From contig NZ_JAUSSR010000004.1 of assembly GCF_030812475.1 (NCBI RefSeq), positions 124,001-188,000 on the forward strand: DNA of 64,000 bases, given 5' to 3'. Under the pieces are notes generated by a model. That model ran no database searches, was not told where the DNA came from, and worked only from the letters and a program-made list of their open reading frames with translations. This stretch comes from Pseudomonas lini. GTDB lineage: Bacteria; Pseudomonadota; Gammaproteobacteria; Pseudomonadales; Pseudomonadaceae. This document shows positions 7,511 through 15,120 of this stretch, piece by piece (within the stretch, counting starts at the first letter, position 1; each line of letters begins with the position of its first letter). A program made the position numbers and the translations under genes.

Positions 7511-8922
7511 GAGGCTGCTCCCTTTGCATCAGGTTTCATGACGGTGTGATTTAAAGCGTGTTGTGGGATCGCGTTGTCGGCGGCTTTACCGGTCAGCGCG
7601 CGAAAGACATCGCCACGGGGCGCCGTGCGGGCGAAGAAGATCACCACCGCCGCCACCAGCGAGGTGCCTGCCAGACCGTACAACCCCCCTTCGATGGAAC
7701 CGGTGGTCTGCTCCAGGAAACCGAACGCGGTCGGGGCGACGAAGCCGCCAAGATTACCGATGGAGTTGATCAGGGCGATTACTGCTGCGGCGATGCGCGC
7801 ATCCAGATAGCCCTGGGGAATCGGCCAGAACAGCGCCGAGGCAGCCTTGAACCCGATGGCGGCGAAGCAGATGGCGACGAAGGCGAAGATAGGCCCGCCG
7901 GTGGTCGACATGAACATGCCAAAGGAAGCGATCACCAATGTCACCGCTACCCACGCCTGTTGGTATTTCCACTTGCTGGCCATAGCAGCGAAGCCATACA
8001 TCGCAATGATCGAAATGATCCACGGGATCGAGTTGAACAGGCCGACCTGGAAGTCGCCAAGGTTGCCCATTTTCTTGATCATGCTCGGCAGCCAGAACGT
8101 GGCGCCATAGATGGTCAGGGCGATGGAAAAGTAGATGAAGCAGAACAGCGCGATCTGCTTGTCCGCCAGCAGCTTGAACATCGAGGGCTTGACGGTCTGC
8201 ACCGCTTCGCGGGCCTGCTGTTCCAGGGCGATGGCAGCGACTAGCGCGCCCTTTTCTTCCGCGCTGAGCCATTTCGCTTCCCGCGGATGGGATTGCAGCC
8301 AGAACCAGACAAACCCGCACAGCACGATGGAAGCAAAGCCTTCAATCAGGAACATCCACTGCCAGCCGTGCAGGCTCATCCCGCTGACGTTGAGCAGCGC
8401 GCCGGACACCGGGCCGGAGATCACCGAGGCAATGGCCGAGCCGCTGAGGAAGATCGCCATGGCCTTGCCGCGTTCGGTCGACGGCAGCCATTGGGTGAAG
8501 TAGTAAATGATGCCGGGGAAAAAACCGGCCTCGGCCGCACCGAGGATGAAGCGCAGCACGTAGAAACTGGTTTCGCCACGGACAAAGGCCATGGCCATGG
8601 CGGCAGCGCCCCAGGTAAACATGATGCGAGTCAGCCAGGCGCGGGCACCGTAGCGTTGCAGCAGCATGTTGGAGGGCACTTCGAAAATGGCGTAACCGAT
8701 GAAGAACAGCCCGGCACCCAGTCCATAGGCCGCCGCGCCGATGCCAAGGTCGGTTTCCAGGTGACTGCGCACGAAGCCGATGTTGACCCGGTCGATGTAG
8801 TTGACGATGAACATCACCACAAACAGCGGCAGTACGTGGCGCTTGACCTTGGCCGATGCGCGGGCGAGCACATTCGGATCCGGCGGACACTGGAGGGTAT
8901 TCAAGGGGCGACTCCCGATCAT
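7507..8922 (-). CDS. MFS transporter, anion:cation symporter (ACS) type, probable sugar-acid carrier
   Basis: A 471-residue, 12-helix major facilitator. NYIDRVNIGFV in helix 1, the cytoplasmic loop RYGARAWLTRIM and the helix 5 segment GAAEAGFFPGIIYYFTQWLP are diagnostic of the ACS family that includes D-glucarate, galactonate, tartrate and phthalate carriers. The stop overlaps the start of the dehydratase gene by 4 bases. I chose the ATG at 8922, but the ribosome site is weak; a TTG a few codons later, behind GGGAG, is a fair alternative. Expression is probably set by the divergent LysR gene at 9011. Confidence 0.87.
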   Translation of the reverse strand: MIGSRPLNTLQCPPDPNVLARASAKVKRHVLPLFVVMFIVNYIDRVNIGFVRSHLETDLGIGAAAYGLGAGLFFIGYAIFEVPSNMLLQRYGARAWLTRIMFTWGAAAMAMAFVRGETSFYVLRFILGAAEAGFFPGIIYYFTQWLPSTERGKAMAIFLSGSAIASVISGPVSGALLNVSGMSLHGWQWMFLIEGFASIVLCGFVWFWLQSHPREAKWLSAEEKGALVAAIALEQQAREAVQTVKPSMFKLLADKQIALFCFIYFSIALTIYGATFWLPSMIKKMGNLGDFQVGLFNSIPWIISIIAMYGFAAMASKWKYQQAWVAVTLVIASFGMFMSTTGGPIFAFVAICFAAIGFKAASALFWPIPQGYLDARIAAAVIALINSIGNLGGFVAPTAFGFLEQTTGSIEGGLYGLAGTSLVAAVVIFFARTAPRGDVFRALTGKAADNAIPQHALNHTVMKPDAKGAAS

Positions 8923-8969
8923 TGTTTTTTTAGGGGCGAGCCGATCATGGACGCCGACATTGATCCCGT

Positions 8970-9006
8970 CTAATCTAACTTGGCATTCGATTGATACCTG
9001 GATTAG
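8970..9006. promoter_or_regulatory. Candidate LysR operator in the divergent promoter
   Basis: The 88-base gap between the MFS gene and the LysR gene holds the inverted repeat CTAATC (8970-8975) and GATTAG (9001-9006), 25 bases apart and ending 5 bases before the LysR start codon. Spacing is longer than a single LysR half-site pair, so it may be one arm of a larger recognition/activation site. Confidence 0.35.
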
Positions 9007-9010
9007 ATCA

Positions 9011-9913
9011 ATGTTCGAACTGACGCAACTGCGCTGCTTCACCACGGTGGCAACCGAACTCAACTTCCGTCGCGCCGCCGAACGCCTGAACATGACGCAA
9101 CCGCCCCTCAGTCGACAGATTCAACTGCTGGAGCATCACCTGGGCGTCGAGCTGTTCACCCGTACCACCCGCAGCGTCGCCCTGACCGCTGCCGGTAGGG
9201 CGTTCTTCATCGAAGCGCAAAACCTGCTGGAGCGGGCGCAGCAAGCCGCCGTCACCGCCCGGCGTTTTGCAGAGGGCGATATCGGCTCGGTCAATATCAG
9301 CTTCGTTGGCAGTGCGGTGTATGAGTTCCTGCCCAAGGTCATCACCGAAGCCCGCCTCAAGCAGCCCCATGTCAAAATCGACCTGTCGGAGATGAACACC
9401 TACCAGCAGCACGAAGCTTTGCGCGCTCGCCGGATCGACCTGGGTATCGTCCGCGCGCCCTTGCTGGAGCCGGGCTACGCCACCGAATGCCTGGTGCGCG
9501 AGCCATTCGTCCTGGCCGTTCCCGACAGGCATCGCCTGGCCACTGCCGACAGCGTGTCGGTACAGGATCTCGATGCCCAGCCTTTTCTAATGTATTCCCA
9601 CGCGGCCTATCCGCCGTTCAACGAACTGCTGACCGGCATGCTGCGCTCGGCCCGGGTGGCACCGGAGTACGTGCAATGGCTCGGTTCATCGCTGACCATT
9701 CTGGCCCTGGTCAACGCCGGCATGGGCCTGGCCCTGGTGCCGCGCTGCGCCACCAGTGTGGTGTTCAAGAACGTGGTGTTTCGCGACATCGACCTCGGGG
9801 CAGGCGTGCAGAGCGAGCTGCATCTGATCTGGCGCGAGAACAATGACAACCCGGCCTTTGCGATGTTGCTGGAGGGCATTCGGCGCGCGGTAAGAGAAGG
9901 TTGGGGGACATGA
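9011..9913 (+). CDS. LysR-type regulator of the sugar-acid operon
   Basis: A 300-residue LysR protein. The N-terminal winged helix is clear (LRCFTTVATELNFRRAAERLNMTQPPLSRQIQLLEHHLG), followed by the usual linker helix and an effector domain starting near residue 92 (VNISFVGSAVYEFLP). The gene is transcribed away from the MFS and dehydratase genes across an 88-base promoter region, the classical layout for a LysR activator whose inducer is the pathway substrate. The start ATG at 9011 gives the standard family length. Confidence 0.93.
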   Translation: MFELTQLRCFTTVATELNFRRAAERLNMTQPPLSRQIQLLEHHLGVELFTRTTRSVALTAAGRAFFIEAQNLLERAQQAAVTARRFAEGDIGSVNISFVGSAVYEFLPKVITEARLKQPHVKIDLSEMNTYQQHEALRARRIDLGIVRAPLLEPGYATECLVREPFVLAVPDRHRLATADSVSVQDLDAQPFLMYSHAAYPPFNELLTGMLRSARVAPEYVQWLGSSLTILALVNAGMGLALVPRCATSVVFKNVVFRDIDLGAGVQSELHLIWRENNDNPAFAMLLEGIRRAVREGWGT

Positions 9914-9919
9914 CCCCGT

Positions 9920-10006
9920 TGTAGGAGCCGGCTTGCCGGCGAAGGCGTCTTCATGGTCGCTGCAAGGCTCGAGACCGTCTTCGCCGGCAAGCCGGCTCCT
10001 ACAGGG
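9920..10006. repeat. REP doublet (GTAGGAGCCGGC class)
   Basis: Inverted pair of TGTAGGAGCCGGCTTGCCGG palindromes flanking the spacer GCAAGGCTCGAGACCGTC. It lies between two convergent LysR genes. Confidence 0.85.
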
Positions 10007-10031
10007 ATTTGGCGTTTTCCACAATTGCGCG

Positions 10032-10925
10032 TCAGCTTTGCATGGCCGTCATGCGCATATTCTCCTTCAAAAAACCCATCAACTCGGCCGCCGCGGGCGA
10101 CAGGCTGTGGCCTTTGCGGCACAGGATACCGATCTGACGTTCCACTTTCGGCTCTGAAAGCGGCAGAAACACCAGCTGTTCATTGCCCTGGGGAAACGCC
10201 AGGGACGGCAGTGTCGTGATGCCAATGCCTTGTTCGAGCATCGCGATCAGCGAAATCATGTTGGAGACGAACAGCAGACTGCTCTCTAGCAGCCCCGCCG
10301 CCGCCGTGCCTTCGAGTAACCGAGAGGTGCCATTGCGCACCAGCGGATACGCCTGCAGGCTGGACCAGTGCAAGGCCCCGCCCGCCTCTACCAACGGGTG
10401 ATCATGGCGGCAGACCACGCCCACCTGGTCACTCAGGATCGGCACAAAATCAATGCGCTCATCGGGCATCCAGACACTGCTGATCGCGAAGTCCACCTGC
10501 CCCTGCAGCAACAGTTGCTGGACGCTGTCGGCATTACCGTCCTGAATGCTGATCTGCAGCTTCGGATGCTCGGCGACAAATCCCGCCAACAAATGCGGCA
10601 GCAATCGACTGGCCACCGACGGCACCGTGGCGATGCTGACCTGACCGATTTCATGCCGCGCCAGCAAACTCACCTCTCGCGCAATCCGGTCGTGATGCGC
10701 CAGCAGGTCATGGAACAGCGGCAAACAGTGCTCGCCAAAGGGCGTCAGTTCGGTTTTGCCGCCTTTTTCGAAAAGAGCCTGGCCCAGCTTCTGTTCCAGC
10801 TCCCGAACCGCCAACGACAGTGCCGGTTGCGTGCGATAGGCCTGTTTGGCGGCGCCATGGAAGCTTTTCAGCTGCGCGACTAGCACGAAATAGCGTAATT
10901 GGGTGATCTTCAGCTCGGGCAACAC
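10032..10925 (-). CDS. LysR-type regulator of the aldehyde dehydrogenase/BCCT operon
   Basis: A 297-residue LysR protein with a GTG start behind AAGGAAAACTTACC. The winged helix reads LRYFVLVAQLKSFHGAAKQAYRTQPALSLAVRELEQ; the effector domain begins near residue 92 (VSIATVPSVASRLLP). It is divergent from the seven-gene operon starting at 11018, with only 92 bases between the starts, so it is very likely the operon's regulator. Its 5' leader is AT-rich and carries AAUAAUAA, a match to the A-rich Hfq/Crc catabolite repression motif. Confidence 0.92.
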   Translation of the reverse strand: MLPELKITQLRYFVLVAQLKSFHGAAKQAYRTQPALSLAVRELEQKLGQALFEKGGKTELTPFGEHCLPLFHDLLAHHDRIAREVSLLARHEIGQVSIATVPSVASRLLPHLLAGFVAEHPKLQISIQDGNADSVQQLLLQGQVDFAISSVWMPDERIDFVPILSDQVGVVCRHDHPLVEAGGALHWSSLQAYPLVRNGTSRLLEGTAAAGLLESSLLFVSNMISLIAMLEQGIGITTLPSLAFPQGNEQLVFLPLSEPKVERQIGILCRKGHSLSPAAAELMGFLKENMRMTAMQS

Positions 10926-10951
10926 GGTAAGTTTTCCTTATCATTTCATTT

Positions 10952-10959
10952 TTATTATT
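10952..10959 (-). promoter_or_regulatory. Possible Hfq/Crc A-rich (CA) motif in the LysR leader
   Basis: On the minus strand the leader reads AATAATAA, fitting AANAANAA, about 27 bases in front of the GTG start. Pseudomonas Hfq with Crc binds such motifs to repress translation when preferred carbon sources are present. The motif is short and AT-rich leaders produce it by chance. Confidence 0.3.
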
Positions 10960-10991
10960 AATTTTTGTTTGCAGATTAATACTCTCATGAT

Positions 10992-11016
10992 GGGAACCAC
11001 GCAATCGGAGGTTCCC
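10992..11016. promoter_or_regulatory. Inverted repeat with 11-base spacing covering the ribosome site of the operon
   Basis: GGGAACC (10992-10998) and GGTTCCC (11010-11016) are a perfect 7-base inverted repeat with exactly 11 bases between them, just before the ATG at 11018. The spacing resembles a LysR T-N11-A site. In RNA the same repeat would form a hairpin that partly pairs the GGAGG ribosome site (11007-11011). Confidence 0.45.
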
Positions 11017-11017
11017 C

Positions 11018-12460
11018 ATGGCACTGCAACCCTGCAAGAACTACATCGCTGGACACTGGTGTGAAGGCCAGACCGTTATCGCCAACCACAGCCCTTCGGA
11101 TGTCGAAGACATCGTCGGCCACTATCACCAGGCCAGCGCCGAACAAACCCTGGACGCCATCGGGGCAGCCCGTGACGCCCAGCCATTGTGGGCGGCCACT
11201 GGCCTGGAGCAGCGCCAACAGGTGTTGATGGCCATCGGTAACGAGTTGATGGCGCGCAAGGACGAGCTGGGCGAGCTGCTCTCCCGCGAAGAAGGCAAAC
11301 CGCTGGCCGAGGGTATCGGCGAAGTCAATCGCTCTGCCCAGTTCTTCCATTATTACGCCGCCGAAGTCCTGCGGCAGATGGGCGAGACGGCCGCGTCGGT
11401 GCGCCCTGGCATCGAGATCGAAGTGCAGCGCGAACCGGTCGGTGTAGTCGGCATCATCACCCCGTGGAATTTCCCTATGGCCACTGCGGCCTGGAAGATT
11501 GCCCCGGCCCTGGCCTTCGGCAACGCCGTGGTGTTCAAGCCGGCCAACCTGGTGCCCGCCAGCGCCTGGGCCCTGAGCGAAATCATCAGCCGCCAGGCCC
11601 TGCCGCCCGGCACCTTCAACCTGGTCATGGGCACTGGCGGTGTCGTGGGCGAGAGCCTGATCCAGTCGCCGGATATCGACGCGCTGACCTTCACCGGCTC
11701 ACTGGCCACCGGACGCCGAGTGGCGGTGGCCACGGCCGGCAACCTGGTGCGCTGCCAGCTAGAGATGGGCAGCAAGAACGCGCTAGTGGTGCTCGATGAC
11801 GCTGATCTGGAAATCGCCGTGGAATGCGCGTTGAACGGTGCCTTCTTCGGTACCGGGCAAAAATGCACCGCCTCGTCGCGGCTGATTGTCTGTGACGGCA
11901 TCCATGACCGTTTTGTCGACGCACTGATTACACGCATGCGTCAGCTGAAGGTCGGCCACGCCCTCGAACAAGGGGTGCAGATCGGTCCGGTGGCCGAAGC
12001 CCGCCAACTGGAGCAGAACCTGCACTACCTGCAGCTTGCCGCGGAAGAAGGCGCCACCCTGGTCGAAGGCGGCGAGCTGCTGGCGCGGGAGCCAGCCGGG
12101 CATTACATGCGTCCGGCACTGTTCATCAACAGTCATAACGGCATGCGCATCAACCGCGAAGAAGTCTTCGGCCCGATTGCCTGCGTGATCCGGGTCAGCG
12201 ACTACGAACAGGCGCTGGCGGTCTTGAACGACACCGAGTACGGCCTCACCGCCGGGATCATCACCCAGTCGCTGCGTCATGCCAGCGACTTCAAGCGCCG
12301 CGCCCGCACCGGCTGCGTGATGGTCAACCTGCCCACCGCAGGCACCGATTACCACGTGCCGTTTGGCGGGCGCAAAAACTCGAGTTTCGGTCCGCGCGAA
12401 CAAGGGCAATACGCCCGCGACTTCTACACCGTGGTCAAGACCACTTACGTGCGTCCCTGA
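11018..12460 (+). CDS. NAD(P)-dependent aldehyde dehydrogenase, alpha-ketoglutaric-semialdehyde dehydrogenase-like
   Basis: A 480-residue aldehyde dehydrogenase. PWNFP, the general base in LEMGSKN (Glu249) and the catalytic cysteine in GQKCTASS (Cys283) are all present. The C-terminal block YHVPFGGRKNSSFGPREQG is the pattern I associate with 2-oxoglutarate semialdehyde dehydrogenases of sugar-acid and hydroxyproline pathways (GucD/YcbD-like) rather than with betaine aldehyde dehydrogenase. It is first in a seven-gene operon with a 13-base gap to the next gene. The real substrate is not known; a semialdehyde from a degraded amine is the natural guess from context. Confidence 0.85.
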   Translation: MALQPCKNYIAGHWCEGQTVIANHSPSDVEDIVGHYHQASAEQTLDAIGAARDAQPLWAATGLEQRQQVLMAIGNELMARKDELGELLSREEGKPLAEGIGEVNRSAQFFHYYAAEVLRQMGETAASVRPGIEIEVQREPVGVVGIITPWNFPMATAAWKIAPALAFGNAVVFKPANLVPASAWALSEIISRQALPPGTFNLVMGTGGVVGESLIQSPDIDALTFTGSLATGRRVAVATAGNLVRCQLEMGSKNALVVLDDADLEIAVECALNGAFFGTGQKCTASSRLIVCDGIHDRFVDALITRMRQLKVGHALEQGVQIGPVAEARQLEQNLHYLQLAAEEGATLVEGGELLAREPAGHYMRPALFINSHNGMRINREEVFGPIACVIRVSDYEQALAVLNDTEYGLTAGIITQSLRHASDFKRRARTGCVMVNLPTAGTDYHVPFGGRKNSSFGPREQGQYARDFYTVVKTTYVRP

Positions 12461-12473
12461 ATCGGAGATCACC

Positions 12474-13460
12474 ATGCACGACTTATTGATGATCGATGGC
12501 CTGCAATACTCCAACTGGAACGAAGAGATCTTTCGCCAGATGCAGTCCGGCGGCCTGAGTGCGGTACACGCCACCATCGCCTACCACGAAAACGCCCGGG
12601 AAACCCTGTCGCGAATCGGCGAATGGAACCGGCGTTTCGAGACCTGGCCCGAGCTGATTCGTCCGGTGCGCGAAGCGGCGGATATTCGTCTGGCGCACCA
12701 GGAAGGCCGCGTCGGGATCTTCTTCGGTTTCCAGAACTGCTCGCCCATCGAAGACGACATCAGCCTGGTGGAAATCTTCCGCCAGCTGGGTGTGCTGATC
12801 ATGCAGCTCACCTATAACAACCAGAGCCTGCTGGCCAGCGGCTGTTACGAAACCGAAGACAACGGCATCAGCCGCTTCGGTCGCCAGGTGATCCGCGAGA
12901 TGAACCGCGTCGGGATGCTGATCGACATGTCCCACAGCGCCGAGCGCAGCACCCTGCAGGCCATCGAGCTGTCGAACCGACCGGTGATTGTGTCCCATGC
13001 CAACCCGTCGAGCTTCCACGCCGCCAAACGCAACAAATCCAACGCGGTACTGCGCGGCATCGCCGAGTCCGGCGGCCTGCTCGGTTTCAGCACCTACCCC
13101 TTCCACCTCAAGGGGGCGTCGGCCTGCACCCTCGAAGCGTTCTGCGACATGGTCGCCAATACCGCGGACTTGATGGGTGTCGAGCACATCGGCATCGGCA
13201 CCGACCTGTGCCAGCAGCAACCCCTGGGGGTACTGGAGTGGATGCGCAACGGGCGCTGGAGCAAGGACAAGGATTACGGCGAAGGCTCCAAGGACAACGC
13301 CAGCTGGCCGTCCCCCCTGCAATGGTTTCGCGACAGCCGCGACTTCCCGGTCATTGCCCGGGGCTTGCAAGCCCGCGGCTTCGCCGAGGACGAGGTGCGC
13401 AACATCATGGGACTCAACTGGCTACGCCTGCTGGAAAGCGCCACCACCGCCCAACACTGA
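12474..13460 (+). CDS. Renal dipeptidase (M19)-like protein with altered metal site
   Basis: A 328-residue protein of the M19/renal dipeptidase fold, starting behind CGGAGATCACC. The family normally has an N-terminal HxD, a bridging Glu and two His as zinc ligands. Here the N-terminal site reads IDGLQYSNW (Leu10 and Tyr12 in place of His and Asp) and the Glu position reads FGFQNC (Gln87), while the two histidines in DMSHS (His154) and VSHAN (His175) remain. Pseudomonas aeruginosa has a similar subfamily member (PA5396) beside dimethylglycine catabolic genes. It is probably not a classical dipeptidase; an amide or lactam hydrolase role is a guess. Confidence 0.8.
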   Translation: MHDLLMIDGLQYSNWNEEIFRQMQSGGLSAVHATIAYHENARETLSRIGEWNRRFETWPELIRPVREAADIRLAHQEGRVGIFFGFQNCSPIEDDISLVEIFRQLGVLIMQLTYNNQSLLASGCYETEDNGISRFGRQVIREMNRVGMLIDMSHSAERSTLQAIELSNRPVIVSHANPSSFHAAKRNKSNAVLRGIAESGGLLGFSTYPFHLKGASACTLEAFCDMVANTADLMGVEHIGIGTDLCQQQPLGVLEWMRNGRWSKDKDYGEGSKDNASWPSPLQWFRDSRDFPVIARGLQARGFAEDEVRNIMGLNWLRLLESATTAQH

Positions 13461-13486
13461 CGCCTGATCACAACCGTGAGGACAGC

Positions 13487-13570
13487 ATGAAAAACAACAA
13501 CAATAGCGTCCCGTTCATCTACCCACTCGGCGATGGACAGCCTCAAGCGCGTATTTTGGAGGCATCATGA
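13487..13570 (+). CDS. 27-residue leader peptide coupled to the BCCT gene
   Basis: A short open frame starting with ATG behind GTGAGGACAGC and encoding 27 residues, from MKNNNN to RILEAS. Its TGA overlaps the BCCT start in an ATGA arrangement, and the BCCT ribosome site (GGAGG) lies inside it, so translation of the carrier is likely coupled. It has no signal or membrane segment. The start region carries overlapping AACAACAA motifs. It may be a regulatory leader peptide, a small working protein, or chance; coupling and a good ribosome site favour real translation. Confidence 0.6.
   Translation: MKNNNNSVPFIYPLGDGQPQARILEAS
13490..13503 (+). promoter_or_regulatory. Probable Hfq/Crc A-rich (CA) motif at the leader peptide start
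   Basis: Directly after the ATG at 13487 the mRNA reads AAAAACAACAACAA, containing two overlapping perfect matches to AANAANAA. Hfq/Crc binding here would block ribosome loading on the leader and, through coupling, on the BCCT carrier when better carbon sources are available. Confidence 0.55.
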
Positions 13571-15120
13571 AAACCACCAGCACCTTGCAAGTCGACAGCC
13601 AGCCGCTGAACCTTGCCAAGCCGAAGAAAGACATCGACTGGCCGCTGTTTCTCATCAGTGGCGGCTTCCTCGGCGCGTTCCTGATCGCAGCGCTGATCGA
13701 CATCGATGGCGTGTCGCTGCTGGTGAACACGCTGTTCGCCTGGTCGACCCGGTTCTTCGGGCTGTACTGGCAGATCCTGATGCTGTTGACCTTCGCCGTG
13801 AGCCTGTTCATCTGCTTCAGCAAATGCGGGCGGGTCCGGCTCGGCGGCGTCGACCAGCGCCCCGACACCAGCACCTTCAACTGGATCGCGGTGATCATGT
13901 GCGCCCTGCTCGCCGGCGGTGGCGCCTTCTGGGCCGCGGCCGAACCGATGATGCACTTCGCCAGCCCGCCCCCACTGTTCACCGGGGTGCAAGCGCACAC
14001 CGAAGCGGCGGCGCATGCCGCACTCGCGCAGTCCTTCGTGCACTGGGGCTTTCTGGCCTGGGCGGTGCTGGGCAGCCTGCTGTCCATCGTGTTGATGCAC
14101 CTGCATTACGACAAGGGCCTGCCGCTGGCACCGCGTACGCTGCTGTATCCATTGCTCGGCGAGCGCGCGCTCAAAGGTCCGATCGGCACGCTGGCGGACG
14201 CCACTTCCATCATTGCCGTGGTCGCCGGCACCATTGGCCCGATCGGCTTCCTCGGCCTGCAAATCAGCAGTGCGTTGCACTCGGTGTGGGGCATCCCCAA
14301 TGACCTGACGGTGCAGTCGATCACCATTGTCCTGGTTACTGTGATGTACACCACGTCCTGCCTGGTCGGGCTCAAGGGCATCCGCTTCGTCAGCGAAATC
14401 AATGTCTGGCTGATGATCGGCCTGGCGATCTTCATGGTGGCGTTCGGGCCGACGATGTTTATCCTGGGCGGCTTCCCGTCCGCGTTCGCCCTGCACCTGG
14501 AACAGTTCATCCCGATGACGCTGTTTCGCGCCGACCCGAAATGGCTCGACTGGTGGACGGTGTTCTACTGGGGCTGGTTCATCGGCTATGCACCGATGGT
14601 CGCGCTGTACGTCGCCAAGATCTCCCGTGGCCGCACGATCCGCGAAGTGATCATGACCCTGTCGATCATCGCCCCCATCGTGACCATGTTCTGGTTCACC
14701 GTGGTCGGCGGCACCGGCATCGGCCTGGAACTGCAGACCCCCGGCATCGTCACCGCCAATGGCGCACAACCCGAAGCACTGCTGTTGGGCGTGACGCAAA
14801 ACCTGCCCCTGGGTGGCCTGGTCTCCGCGCTGTTCCTGTTCCTGAGCTTCATCTCGGTCGCCACCAACGGCGATGCCATGGCGTTCACCGTGGCGATGGC
14901 CATGTCGAGCAATGACAAACCGAAAAAATGGCTGAGAGCCTTCTGGGCCATCGGCATGGGTCTGGCCGCCGTGGTCCTGATCACTATCGGTTCGGGCGGT
15001 GTCACGGCGCTGCAATCCTTTATCGTGATCACCGCGGTGCCGGTGTCGCTGTTGATCCTGCCGTCGCTCTGGGACGCGCTGCGAATCGCCCGGCACATGG
15101 CTCGCGAACAGGCTGTCTGA
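13567..15120 (+). CDS. BCCT family transporter (betaine/carnitine/choline type)
   Basis: A 517-residue, 12-helix carrier. GGGAFWAAAEPMMHFASPPP and ISRGRTIREV are BCCT signatures. BCCT proteins take up quaternary amines or zwitterions with Na+ or H+. The helix 8 aromatic-box segment reads WGWFIGYAP (residues 335-343); characterised betaine carriers have Trp where this one has Phe338 and Tyr341, so the ligand is probably not simple glycine betaine. The N-terminal tail is short and no long C-terminal osmosensory tail is present, pointing to nutrient uptake rather than osmoprotection. The stop overlaps the next start by one base. Confidence 0.9.
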   Translation: MKTTSTLQVDSQPLNLAKPKKDIDWPLFLISGGFLGAFLIAALIDIDGVSLLVNTLFAWSTRFFGLYWQILMLLTFAVSLFICFSKCGRVRLGGVDQRPDTSTFNWIAVIMCALLAGGGAFWAAAEPMMHFASPPPLFTGVQAHTEAAAHAALAQSFVHWGFLAWAVLGSLLSIVLMHLHYDKGLPLAPRTLLYPLLGERALKGPIGTLADATSIIAVVAGTIGPIGFLGLQISSALHSVWGIPNDLTVQSITIVLVTVMYTTSCLVGLKGIRFVSEINVWLMIGLAIFMVAFGPTMFILGGFPSAFALHLEQFIPMTLFRADPKWLDWWTVFYWGWFIGYAPMVALYVAKISRGRTIREVIMTLSIIAPIVTMFWFTVVGGTGIGLELQTPGIVTANGAQPEALLLGVTQNLPLGGLVSALFLFLSFISVATNGDAMAFTVAMAMSSNDKPKKWLRAFWAIGMGLAAVVLITIGSGGVTALQSFIVITAVPVSLLILPSLWDALRIARHMAREQAV

